Assembly: GCF_905220995.1 (NCBI RefSeq) | Contig: NZ_CAJNBJ010000021.1 | Span: 1-64,000, forward strand | Length of the DNA stretch: 64,000 bases | Direction of reading: 5' to 3' | DNA from: Nitrospira defluvii | GTDB taxonomy: Bacteria > Nitrospirota > Nitrospiria > Nitrospirales > Nitrospiraceae | Part shown: positions 1-8,973 of the stretch, piece by piece | How the letters are laid out: each line of letters begins with the position of its first letter | How positions within the stretch are numbered: the first letter of the stretch is position 1 | The notes under the pieces: model-generated | What the model was told of the DNA's origin: nothing | Seen by the model: the letters and a program-made list of their open reading frames with translations, nothing else | The model's database searches: none | Made by a program: the position numbers and the translations under genes

Positions 1-162
1 ATTGCCTCTGAGACGGTGTGGCTGGATCCGACCCGGCCGCCGGAGCGGCCCACGCCGGGCTATGTGCTCTCGGCGGCGGTGTTGGCCCGGGTCGCCCCCT
101 TCGGCGCCGCCGGCCAGGCCCCGGCGCGCCGACGGCGACGGACCACAGCAGTCACGACATAA
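1..162 (+). CDS. C-terminal end of an upstream protein (partial)
   Basis: Frame 1 is open from the first base to a TAA at 160-162 and gives 53 residues ending in an Arg-rich tail (five consecutive Arg near the end). The stop lies 20 bp before the next gene, so it is probably the preceding member of the same operon. Too little is present to name the protein. The composition matches its downstream neighbours (Pro, Ala, Arg rich, high GC). Confidence 0.6.
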   Translation: MASETVWLDPTRPPERPTPGYVLSAAVLARVAPFGAAGQAPARRRRRTTAVTT

Positions 163-182
163 TTCAATTGGGATGACACATC

Positions 183-2795
183 ATGCCTGAACCGACCGCA
201 GCCACCTATCGCTTCTACTCCTGGCTTCGCCAAGGACTCCTCGCGAGCCTCTCCGGTCCCGGCGCTTCCGGCCCGGCCACAGCAGGACGCCTTGCCCTCC
301 CCGTCCGCCTCCGGGTGAACGACCGCGCGCCCATCGACGTCAACGTGCAACTCTATGGTCCCGGCGACATCACCGGCCTCGACGCGCGCGAGATCATTCG
401 CACCGAACCGCATGCCCACATGACCGACTTCGAGCCGAACTATTTTCCGACCATCGAGTTCGATCGGCCCGACTTCCCATGGCTCTTCACCCCGGCGGCG
501 GCCGACAGCGCGCGACGCCTCCGGCCATGGATCTGTTTGATCGTCGTTCCCAAGGAACGGGCCACGCTCAAGACCAACCAGCAGCGGCCTTTGCCCGCGC
601 TCACCTGCGCCCTGGAAGACTTACCCGACCTCGACCAGTCCTGGGCCTGGGCCCATGCCCAGATCGTGGCGGAACAACGCTCGACGCCCGATCCTTCACC
701 GCGCGCCACGTTGCAACAGATCCTCAACGACCATCCTGAACGCACGCTCTCGCGGCTGCTGGTGCCCCGGCGCCTCGATCCCAATACGCCCTACTACGCC
801 TGCCTCGTGCCGACCTACGAGGTGGGTAGGAAAGCCGGTCTCGGCGAGCCGATCACGCCGGAAGACGAACAGGCCTTGAAACCGGCTTGGTCGAAGAACA
901 CTGCGGCCGGACCGGTCACGCTGCCGGTGTTTTTCCAGTGGGAGTTTCGAACCGGCCTCGCGGGAGACTTCGAATCGCTCGCACGCCGATTGAAAGCTCA
1001 GCCCCTTCCGTCCAGCGTGGGCTTGCGGCCGGTAGACATCCGGACTCCCGGCTGGGGCATGCCGACGTTGCCGCCTGGCGCACCGGGCAGCCTGTTGGAT
1101 CTAGGTGGAGCCCTTCTGACTCCCGAGACCCAGCCGCGTGACTGGCCTGACCAACCGCGCAAGGCATTCCAACTGGCCCTCGGCGCCATCCTCAACGCGC
1201 CGGCAGCGATGGCCGGTACGAGCGGAGCCCCAGCACTCCTCGGCCCGCCTCTTTATGGGCAATGGTACGTAGATCGAGACAGCCTACCGCCCGCCGACCA
1301 GCCGCCGCACTGGTTCCGCGATCTGAATCTGGATCCGCGCCACCGCATCGCCGCCGGTATCGGCACCATGGTGATCCGCAACGAACAGGAGCCGTTGATG
1401 GCCTCGGCCTGGGATCAATTGGAACAGGAACGGCGGGATCGACAGCGGCTCAAGCGCGCGCAGCTGGCGGAGGCCGTCGGCGACAGTCTCTCGAAGAAAC
1501 ATTTCGCCGCGCTCGACCCGGCGAGACTGCTGCAACTCACGGGGCCCGCGCTGCAAGCATTGACGGGCATCGCCACGTCCCCCGCGACGCCGCCGACTGC
1601 CACCGACAAGCTGTTGTCCGGCCATCCGGCCGTGACCGGCGCCTTCCGTCGTCTGACCCGGATGAATGGGCCGATTACGTCCCACGCCGCCACATTCGAC
1701 GCGCTTCGGCTCCCCGCCAACTCGCCCGCCTCGACGGCAGGACAGGCGTTTCGCCCGCTCATGCAATTTGCCATCGCGACCAAGCAGCGGCAGGCCCCGG
1801 CGCTGCGCGAGTGGTCGGAGCTGAAGGCGGACGTGCTGCGGCGCCTGGCCCCGAAGGAGGCGGTGTTGGCGGCGGTGAAACAGTCGATGCCTACCGTCGA
1901 GAATACGGAGCTGACGACCTTCGCGCCGACTTTCCCCCAGCCGATGTACGAACCATTGCGCGACTACGCACCGGACCTGCTGTTGCCCGGCATGGACCAG
2001 GTGCCGTCGAACACCATTGCGCTCCTGAAGACGAATCCCGAGCTGATCGAAGCCTACATGGTCGGACTCAACCACGAGATGAGCCGCGAACTCCTCTGGC
2101 GAGGGTTTCCGACCGATCAACGAGGCACCTACTTCCGGCAATTCTGGGACGCAGCCGGCGAGGAACTGCCCGCCACCGACGCAGAGCGGGAGTCCCGCTT
2201 CGACATCACGCGAATCACTTCCTGGCCGATGGACAGCCGCCTCGGTTCCCACAGCGCGCGTGGCTCGGCGGTCGGCCAGATGGTGCTCCTCATTCGCGGC
2301 GACCTCCTGCGGCGTTACCCACGCGCCATGGTCTATGCACTGGAAAGCGTCTGGTCTGCGGACGGCACGAGGCGTGAACTGGGTACGACGGAACGCTATC
2401 CGATTTTCCGCGCCACGCAGGCGCCCGATATCACCATGCTGGGGTTTCCGCTGACCGAAACGGACGTTCGTGGAGCCGACAACAAGGCCGGAGGACACCC
2501 GGGCTGGTTCTTCGTGCTGCAGGAGCAGCCGACGGAACCTCGATTCGGCCTGGATGTCGCCACGACCTATGGCGGCACGCCTGCCCATTGGCGCGACCTC
2601 ACCTGGGGGCACCTGGCGCCGGACGAAGCCGCGCTCAAACAGATTGTCTATGTGCCGATCGACGGTCTGCTCAAGAACACTGTGGTCGATCAGATTCCCT
2701 GGGGAAAAAACTCGGCGCAGATGGCCACCATTACCAGACAGCCGCCCTTCCGCGTGGCGGTCCATGCGAGAACCTGGCTGCCGGCCCGGCAGTAG
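183..2795 (+). CDS. Large conserved-type protein of unknown function, 870 aa
   Basis: An 870-residue protein with no signal peptide or membrane segment, so probably cytoplasmic. Visible landmarks are a hydrophobic RPWICLIVV segment near residues 114-122 and a dense aromatic/charged stretch near 628-656 containing NHEMSRELLW and DQRGTYFRQFWD. I recall sequences with this last motif as hypothetical proteins in other bacteria, but I cannot name a domain. The ATG at 183 follows a weak GGGATGA. The stop is 20 bp before the coiled-coil gene, and the next three genes follow with gaps of 2-27 bp, so this is one operon. The function is unknown; a structural or scaffold role is speculation. Confidence 0.85.
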   Translation: MPEPTAATYRFYSWLRQGLLASLSGPGASGPATAGRLALPVRLRVNDRAPIDVNVQLYGPGDITGLDAREIIRTEPHAHMTDFEPNYFPTIEFDRPDFPWLFTPAAADSARRLRPWICLIVVPKERATLKTNQQRPLPALTCALEDLPDLDQSWAWAHAQIVAEQRSTPDPSPRATLQQILNDHPERTLSRLLVPRRLDPNTPYYACLVPTYEVGRKAGLGEPITPEDEQALKPAWSKNTAAGPVTLPVFFQWEFRTGLAGDFESLARRLKAQPLPSSVGLRPVDIRTPGWGMPTLPPGAPGSLLDLGGALLTPETQPRDWPDQPRKAFQLALGAILNAPAAMAGTSGAPALLGPPLYGQWYVDRDSLPPADQPPHWFRDLNLDPRHRIAAGIGTMVIRNEQEPLMASAWDQLEQERRDRQRLKRAQLAEAVGDSLSKKHFAALDPARLLQLTGPALQALTGIATSPATPPTATDKLLSGHPAVTGAFRRLTRMNGPITSHAATFDALRLPANSPASTAGQAFRPLMQFAIATKQRQAPALREWSELKADVLRRLAPKEAVLAAVKQSMPTVENTELTTFAPTFPQPMYEPLRDYAPDLLLPGMDQVPSNTIALLKTNPELIEAYMVGLNHEMSRELLWRGFPTDQRGTYFRQFWDAAGEELPATDAERESRFDITRITSWPMDSRLGSHSARGSAVGQMVLLIRGDLLRRYPRAMVYALESVWSADGTRRELGTTERYPIFRATQAPDITMLGFPLTETDVRGADNKAGGHPGWFFVLQEQPTEPRFGLDVATTYGGTPAHWRDLTWGHLAPDEAALKQIVYVPIDGLLKNTVVDQIPWGKNSAQMATITRQPPFRVAVHARTWLPARQ

Positions 2796-2815
2796 CAGCG
2801 GAAAGAGACGAGATC

Positions 2816-3625
2816 ATGCCCTACTTTGAACAAGAGACCGCGCGACTCCAGACGGCCCTGCAGGCCTTGGCCGCGCAACAGACAACGTTGACGACACAAC
2901 TCACCACCCAACAGCAGGCGGTGACGGCGGTGCAAACTCAGCGCGCCAACGCGCTGAACGGCGTGGCCCAGGCCCAAGCCCGCATTCCGCCGCTGCAGGC
3001 AGCCGCCGCCGCGGCAGACGCTCAGGTCGCGGAGGCACAACAGGATCTGCTCGATGCGTCGGAACCGCCGCAAGGCATTCCCCCGGCTGCCTGGAGAGCG
3101 CGCCTGGCCGCGCTCAGAAAACAACTCGCCCTAGCCCAGACCGCCGCGACCGCGGCCCATGCGAAGGTGACTGTCGCACAGCAGAGCGTGGCGCAAGCCC
3201 AGGCGCAAGTACGGGCCGCAGATGTCCAGGTTGCGGCGGCTACCGCTGCGGTGCAAGCCTCCCAGACCGCGATCGCCGCCCTCCAACCCCGCCGTCAGGA
3301 GCTCCAAGCGAAGCTCGCCGAGATCGAGCGCATGAACGCAGAGATCACACGCGACCCGCTGGCGAGAGAGGCCCTACAACAGGTGGCGGCAGACCTGTCG
3401 GCCCGCACGGCAACGCTGGAAGATTCTCTTCTGACGGCGCGGTTCGAGTTGGAGGACGCCGAGACGCTCCTCGCACGCGTGATCACCAGACGCAACGAAT
3501 TGACGACGCTGCTCGCCGACCTCGCCAGACAAATTCCGGAAGCGGAGGCGCAGGCGACCGCAGCCCAGCAGGCGCTGGCGTCGGCCGAAGCCGAAGTCAG
3601 CACGCATTTGCAGGATGGGCCGTAG
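2816..3625 (+). CDS. Ala/Gln-rich coiled-coil protein, 269 aa
   Basis: The start is the ATG at 2816, just after an AAAGAGACGAG purine-rich stretch. An upstream in-frame extension overlaps the previous gene and is rejected. The whole protein is heptad-like, rich in Ala, Gln, Glu and Arg, with no Cys and almost no aromatics, so it should form a long helical coiled coil. It resembles in composition the coiled-coil segments of the 1772-aa protein that follows 27 bp downstream, which suggests the two may pack together. No signal peptide is seen. The function is unknown. Confidence 0.8.
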   Translation: MPYFEQETARLQTALQALAAQQTTLTTQLTTQQQAVTAVQTQRANALNGVAQAQARIPPLQAAAAAADAQVAEAQQDLLDASEPPQGIPPAAWRARLAALRKQLALAQTAATAAHAKVTVAQQSVAQAQAQVRAADVQVAAATAAVQASQTAIAALQPRRQELQAKLAEIERMNAEITRDPLAREALQQVAADLSARTATLEDSLLTARFELEDAETLLARVITRRNELTTLLADLARQIPEAEAQATAAQQALASAEAEVSTHLQDGP

Positions 3626-3652
3626 GTTTCAGTTAGGGAAAGGATCAGCCAC

Positions 3653-6600
3653 GTGAGACCGATCTCTGAAGGACCAGATATTCCCGAACGGGTACCCCCG
3701 GCACTCCTCCGGGCATGGGCGACCAAACTCAGGCAACTACAGGTGGCCCACGATCGGGCCGTCGCGAGGGCCCAGGCTGCGCAACGGCGGGCCGCCCTGC
3801 TCATCAGGCAACGGGCGCTCCACCAGGCCGAATTGGCTCGGGTCAACGCCCAAATCACGGCCACGCAGGAGACGGTGACTCGCAAACGGGCCGAGGTCGC
3901 GGCCCTATCCGCGCAAGTCGATGAGCACCGAGCCGCACGCGATGCCGCAACGGCCAGACTGCTTGGCACGGATCGCCTCAGCGGTACGGTCGCCACGACC
4001 CATCCATTGTTGCTGTTTCCCGTCCGTGTAGAAACCAGGTTTGCCGCGAGACGGACAGGGCCGGGCACCGACCTTCTATTGCGCGTTTATCCCGACGACA
4101 TCCATCTCGACAGCCACGAACCGGCTTTCACGGAAGAAGAAGAACGCCGCGGCAAAGAGTTTTGGGCCCATGTCGCCGCCGCGCCGACAGGCCCAGACCG
4201 GCAGGAGCACGTCAGGCAGGGTTGGCAACGGCTCACCGAACAATTCGGCACCACCCGCGCCGCCTGGATTGCCCATGTGCTCGACCCCGCTCAAGGCCGA
4301 ACGGTCTCGCGTCGCAACGACAGTTGGACCCGCGCGCCCCACACGCAAGTTCTGCCTGATCGCTGGGTCGCCGTCGGCTATCGCGGCGATGCAGTGCGTG
4401 TCACCGCCTGGGGCAAGGCAATCCCAGAGACCGTGGCGGTCGGACCTGACCCAGGCAGCACAGGACCGCTCGGCAGCAATGGGTTGCCGCCTGTCGATGA
4501 GGGCATGAAGTGGATCACCGATTTCGACACCGCTGAATCCATCGGCATGGGACTTCGTATTCCCATCACGGAGGAAGACGCCAAGGCGGGATTCGATCGG
4601 ATCGTGGTGCTGGGCCTCAAGGCGTCATGGGACGCCCCGACCACAGCCGGCCGGCTGGTCGAACTGTTCAACGCCCACCATTACACCGGCAGCCTGGCGC
4701 TCGTGGAGCAACAGGTGCCGACGAACAACACGGCGGAAGCCTCCGCCGGGTATCGCTCGACCGGGCGTGATGCGGCCGACAGCATGGGCGTCGAACTGGG
4801 TTCCTCGCTCATCCGTCCTGGCTCCGACGGCGAGCTCCTGGCGCAAACCCTGGGCCTACCGGCGGCCCTCTTCGCGCATGTCCGCGGCGCCGACGGAGCG
4901 GAACAGCGCCGGGCTTCCCTCATGCAGGCGGCCCTGCTCGCGCTCTGCGACAGTCCGCTCTTACGGCAACTGCTCGGCGCAGCCGGAGCGGATATGCTGC
5001 GTGACCACTTCACAAAGTACGTCCGTGCTCGTGGACCACTGCCGGTCTTGCGTATCGATAGCCAACCCTACGGCCTGCTGCCGGTGGCGGCACTCGACCG
5101 CTGGACCTCGACGACCGATCAGGACCAGGACAAGGTTCTAGCGACCTGGTGGCGCGCTCAACGACTGACACGACGCCGGCAAGTACCACAGGCCCTCCAG
5201 ACCACGGTAGAGTCCAACCCCGTTGTGCTCCTGGCGCAGGAAGCGAACGCCTTTCGCTACACCTTGCGCGAATTTCCGGAGATCTCCACGCAGCAACCGC
5301 CTGTCCCGCAACGGCTCCTCTCCCCGGCCTTCCGGACGTTGTTGCTGACTCGCGCACTCTCGTCGCCGCACGAACCGGCCTGGGACGAATTGACCACCCT
5401 GCCCGAACCGGTTCGGCAACAGTTGCTCGCGGAGGTGATGGATCTGCTGACCTATCGAATCGACGCGTGGGGCACTTCGCTGGCGACACGACGGCTGGCG
5501 GTGATGCGGCAGACGGCACCCACCGGCATCAGGCTCGGCGCCTACGGCTGGGTCGAACAGGTCCGGCGCGCGGCACCGCTGCAACCGGTCCCGGCACTTC
5601 CGGCCGGTGTCCCTGCACCGCTCGTGCGCTCGGCACAAAACAAGGGCTTCGTCCACGCTCCCTCACTGGGGCATGCGGCAGCCGCTGCCGTGCTACGGAG
5701 CGGCTACCTCTCGCAGGAATCGAATCGCGCATCCGGCACCTCCCCCTTTGCCGTCGACCTGTCGTCTGAACGGGTCCATCGCGCCAAGTGGCTGCTCGAC
5801 GGCGTACGCCAAGGTCAGTCCCTGACCGCCCTGCTCGGCTATCGATTCGAACGCCATCTCCACGATCGCGGCCTGGACCGCTACATCCAACGATTCCGCG
5901 CCCTCACCAGCTTCACCGCCACCGACCGCTTCGCCGACATCCGCGACACCCTCACGCGAGCTGAACGAGTAGCGAAAGAGGTGACCCTGCTGACGTCGCA
6001 ACGTGACCAGGCCCAGCGCCGGGCTGAAGATGCCCGCGGCTTGAAGACCGAACGGGAGCGCCGCGCGGAGACCTATCGCGCCGAGTTGGGGACGATCGCC
6101 ACGCTCGCGCAACAGGCGCAGGCCGCGCAGGCACAGGTGGCGCAGGCAGCCCAGGTACTGGCGCAACAACAGGCGGCGAAACCGCAGGGCAAGGTGATCC
6201 AACCGACCGTGCGGCGTTATGCCGTCCAATTATTGGAAGCGCGGGACTTGGATGAGTGGGACAACCGCGTGGAACAGCTGACCCAGACCCATGCCACCGC
6301 CCTGGCTCAGGCCGCCGCCGCACAGCAGCTCGTCAGCGCACGCGATAGCTCACGCCTCCTCGCGGAACGGGCCCAGGCCAAATTGCTCAACGCTGCCGAT
6401 CCGGATTCCATTCCCGCCGCGCAACAGATGGCCGCACGACAAGAGACCCTCGCCGCAGAACTCGACCGTCAAGCGCTCGCGAAGGAAGGAGGGCAACGTG
6501 GCAAGGCCATGGCCGACCTCATCGCCGCGAGAGCCGCACTCACAACTCGCCTCGCCGCGCAATGGAATGAGGCACTGAAGTCGCTGCCGGCTGCCGCCGT

Positions 6601-8971
6601 CGTCGATGGGCTGGCCCTGCACCGGCGATGGACCGCGAGCCAGCAACGCCAAGCCCCACAAACGCCCTGGGATGTCACCACCGTGCCGTTCGGCAACGCG
6701 ACCTTGGGGTTTCCACCGCCCGGCAGCGCGGACTTCACGGCGCTGGTGGAGGCGCTGAAGGCACTCGACGATCTAGTCGACTCCGTGGGTGACAGTGTCG
6801 TAGCCGAGAGTGTGTATCAGCTCGTGCAAGGCAATCCGCTGCGCTCCGGCGCCACGTTGGATGCCATCGCTGCTGGTGAAGTACCGCCGCCGGAGCTGGA
6901 CGTGATCCGCACGCCGAGGAGCGGCATCGGGCTGACCCATCGCCTCTGCACGCTGTTCCCCGCGACCGACAGCACGGCACCGCCCGGCTGGCCGACGAAT
7001 AGCCCATCGGCACGCGCCCAGGCCGAACCGATTCTCACTGCCTGGGTCGCAACGTTACTCCCGAACCCGGCCCAGGTCCGTTGCAAGGCGGACTACGTCC
7101 ATGAGCAGAGCGGACAGGTCTATCAGACCATTGAAAGCGCGCTGACCTCGCTTGGACTGACGCCGCTGGATGCCGTCTACCTGGCTGAGGGCAACACCCG
7201 GGCGCAGCAGGCAGAGCTGGAGCAACGTTGGCGATTCGTGCTGCAGCAGACCCGTCCCGCGACCGTCCCGCCGGATGCGATCATTCGACTGCAGTTCGGC
7301 CGCGACCATGGATGGGCTGCGGAGATCGTCAGTGTGAGCGAATGGTGCGAGGTCGCGACCACGCTGCGCCGACTGCTCAGCAACGCCCGCTCGCTCGACG
7401 GCCGCGATCTGTCATTGCCCGAATCGCCTGCCGACTCCGGGCTCAACCATGACGAGTTCGCCGGCCGCGCGAGCCGCGCGTCGCAAGCTTTAACCGATGC
7501 GCGCGCTAGGCTCAACAGCCTCCTGCCGCCGCCCTCTTCGGATGACCTGACTGCCGACCTCGACGAGGTTCGCCGCGCCCTCTTCAGCTTGGCAAGCTTC
7601 GGCATACCGAGCGCAGTTCCGATGGACATTGGCGGCACGGGACCGGAAGCGCGATCGATGCTCCTGACTCAGGCGCGGTCTGTGGTGCTCGAAGCCCAAC
7701 GGCGCGTAGACCGTATCGCCGAATCGGACCAGGGCTTTGTGCGCGCGAATGCCACGCCGGAGGAACGGCGCGATCACGACCTGGCTCGATTCCGCATCAT
7801 CTTCGGCCAAGATTTCCTGGCGCTGCCCCGAATGACCGCAGCCAATGCCGCTCAACTGAACGAGACGTTCGCCGCCGGCCTCTCGCTCCAAGGGCAAGAT
7901 CCGATGGCCGCCGTCACCTGGTTCCAGCGTGCCGCCTATGTGAGGCCTGGCGCGACGCGCTTGAACGAAGCCATGCTGTACGCCGAAACCGTTGGCAGTG
8001 CCGCGCTCCGTTTTCAGGTCGGACAACTCCCCTATCAGGCGCAGGATCGCTGGGTCGCCCTCCTGCCAGCACCGGACCAACCGTTTCCACGCGGACGCCT
8101 CTCCCTCGTCGCGCAGATATCTTCGGCACAACCGCTCCGTTTCGATCAACCCTTCGCCGGTCTCTTGATCGACGAATGGGTGGAGACCGTGCCGAGCCCC
8201 AACGAAACGACGGGTGTGACCTTTCACTACGATCAACCCAACAACGCACCCCCGCAGGCGTTGCTGCTCGCCGTTCCGGCGGACCGGCGGGCAACGTGGG
8301 ACCTGAACAGCCTTGAAGCCGTCCTGCAGGAGACGATGGACTTGGCCAGACTCCGCGCCGTGGCACCCGACAGCGGGGATGAATTGATCTGGGTGGAAGA
8401 TCAACTACCGGAAGGCGCCACACCATTGGGAGACGGCGAGACCTGGACCTGGATTCGTATGAAACCGGAACCGCTCTCCGGGACACGCGCCCATCAATCG
8501 GTGGTCGCCGCCGGGATGCACCAACATTATTTCCAAGGTGCCAAGGCCGCGTTGTTCGTCAGCGTGGGAGACCGCCTCTTCTCCCACATCTATCTCGATC
8601 CCGCGCGGATGCCGCGACAGGTCATGTTGCAATGGCATGACGGCAGTTGGGATCATCGCGCTTACTGGGGTGAGAACCTCATTCCATGGGGCACCGACAA
8701 TACGGTCAGTCGCCAGTACATGGGGCCCCTGCCGCCGCCAGGCCGGTGGGTGCGTCTCGAAGTGCCTGCCGCAACCGTGGGGCTCGAGGGACGGATCGTG
8801 GACGGCATGGCCTTCACCCTGTTCGACGGCACGGCCACGTGGGATCGCGCCGGCAAACGCGCGTTGCAGCCGGTTGGTTCCGGAGAGCAGGACCCATCGG
8901 CACCGGCGCTGCTGTTTACCGGCGGCAGCCTCGACTTCACCAGCGTGATCGACCCAGCGATAGGAGCATAA
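3653..8971 (+). CDS. Giant protein of unknown function with two coiled-coil zones, 1772 aa
   Basis: It starts at GTG 3653, preceded by an AGGGAAAGGA ribosome site. Residues about 15-105 are coiled coil. A globular part follows, with LLLFPVRVETRF near 121 and VYPDDIHLDSHEP near 145, then IDSQPYGLLPVAAL near 467-480. A second long Gln/Ala-rich coiled-coil zone covers about 765-1000. The C-terminal third is again globular, with a segment near 1060-1095 (AESVYQLVQGNPLRSG). There is no signal peptide or membrane helix. I recognise this as a type of protein usually labelled hypothetical; no enzymatic motif is visible. The next gene starts 2 bp after its stop, so the products are probably made together. 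Confidence 0.85.
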   Translation: MRPISEGPDIPERVPPALLRAWATKLRQLQVAHDRAVARAQAAQRRAALLIRQRALHQAELARVNAQITATQETVTRKRAEVAALSAQVDEHRAARDAATARLLGTDRLSGTVATTHPLLLFPVRVETRFAARRTGPGTDLLLRVYPDDIHLDSHEPAFTEEEERRGKEFWAHVAAAPTGPDRQEHVRQGWQRLTEQFGTTRAAWIAHVLDPAQGRTVSRRNDSWTRAPHTQVLPDRWVAVGYRGDAVRVTAWGKAIPETVAVGPDPGSTGPLGSNGLPPVDEGMKWITDFDTAESIGMGLRIPITEEDAKAGFDRIVVLGLKASWDAPTTAGRLVELFNAHHYTGSLALVEQQVPTNNTAEASAGYRSTGRDAADSMGVELGSSLIRPGSDGELLAQTLGLPAALFAHVRGADGAEQRRASLMQAALLALCDSPLLRQLLGAAGADMLRDHFTKYVRARGPLPVLRIDSQPYGLLPVAALDRWTSTTDQDQDKVLATWWRAQRLTRRRQVPQALQTTVESNPVVLLAQEANAFRYTLREFPEISTQQPPVPQRLLSPAFRTLLLTRALSSPHEPAWDELTTLPEPVRQQLLAEVMDLLTYRIDAWGTSLATRRLAVMRQTAPTGIRLGAYGWVEQVRRAAPLQPVPALPAGVPAPLVRSAQNKGFVHAPSLGHAAAAAVLRSGYLSQESNRASGTSPFAVDLSSERVHRAKWLLDGVRQGQSLTALLGYRFERHLHDRGLDRYIQRFRALTSFTATDRFADIRDTLTRAERVAKEVTLLTSQRDQAQRRAEDARGLKTERERRAETYRAELGTIATLAQQAQAAQAQVAQAAQVLAQQQAAKPQGKVIQPTVRRYAVQLLEARDLDEWDNRVEQLTQTHATALAQAAAAQQLVSARDSSRLLAERAQAKLLNAADPDSIPAAQQMAARQETLAAELDRQALAKEGGQRGKAMADLIAARAALTTRLAAQWNEALKSLPAAAVVDGLALHRRWTASQQRQAPQTPWDVTTVPFGNATLGFPPPGSADFTALVEALKALDDLVDSVGDSVVAESVYQLVQGNPLRSGATLDAIAAGEVPPPELDVIRTPRSGIGLTHRLCTLFPATDSTAPPGWPTNSPSARAQAEPILTAWVATLLPNPAQVRCKADYVHEQSGQVYQTIESALTSLGLTPLDAVYLAEGNTRAQQAELEQRWRFVLQQTRPATVPPDAIIRLQFGRDHGWAAEIVSVSEWCEVATTLRRLLSNARSLDGRDLSLPESPADSGLNHDEFAGRASRASQALTDARARLNSLLPPPSSDDLTADLDEVRRALFSLASFGIPSAVPMDIGGTGPEARSMLLTQARSVVLEAQRRVDRIAESDQGFVRANATPEERRDHDLARFRIIFGQDFLALPRMTAANAAQLNETFAAGLSLQGQDPMAAVTWFQRAAYVRPGATRLNEAMLYAETVGSAALRFQVGQLPYQAQDRWVALLPAPDQPFPRGRLSLVAQISSAQPLRFDQPFAGLLIDEWVETVPSPNETTGVTFHYDQPNNAPPQALLLAVPADRRATWDLNSLEAVLQETMDLARLRAVAPDSGDELIWVEDQLPEGATPLGDGETWTWIRMKPEPLSGTRAHQSVVAAGMHQHYFQGAKAALFVSVGDRLFSHIYLDPARMPRQVMLQWHDGSWDHRAYWGENLIPWGTDNTVSRQYMGPLPPPGRWVRLEVPAATVGLEGRIVDGMAFTLFDGTATWDRAGKRALQPVGSGEQDPSAPALLFTGGSLDFTSVIDPAIGA

Positions 8972-8973
8972 CC

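Noticed and set aside
1284-2765. 493-aa minus-strand frame opposite the 870-aa gene
   Set aside because: Arg/Gly/His-rich shadow of a high-GC coding frame. The + strand frame has natural composition and operon spacing.
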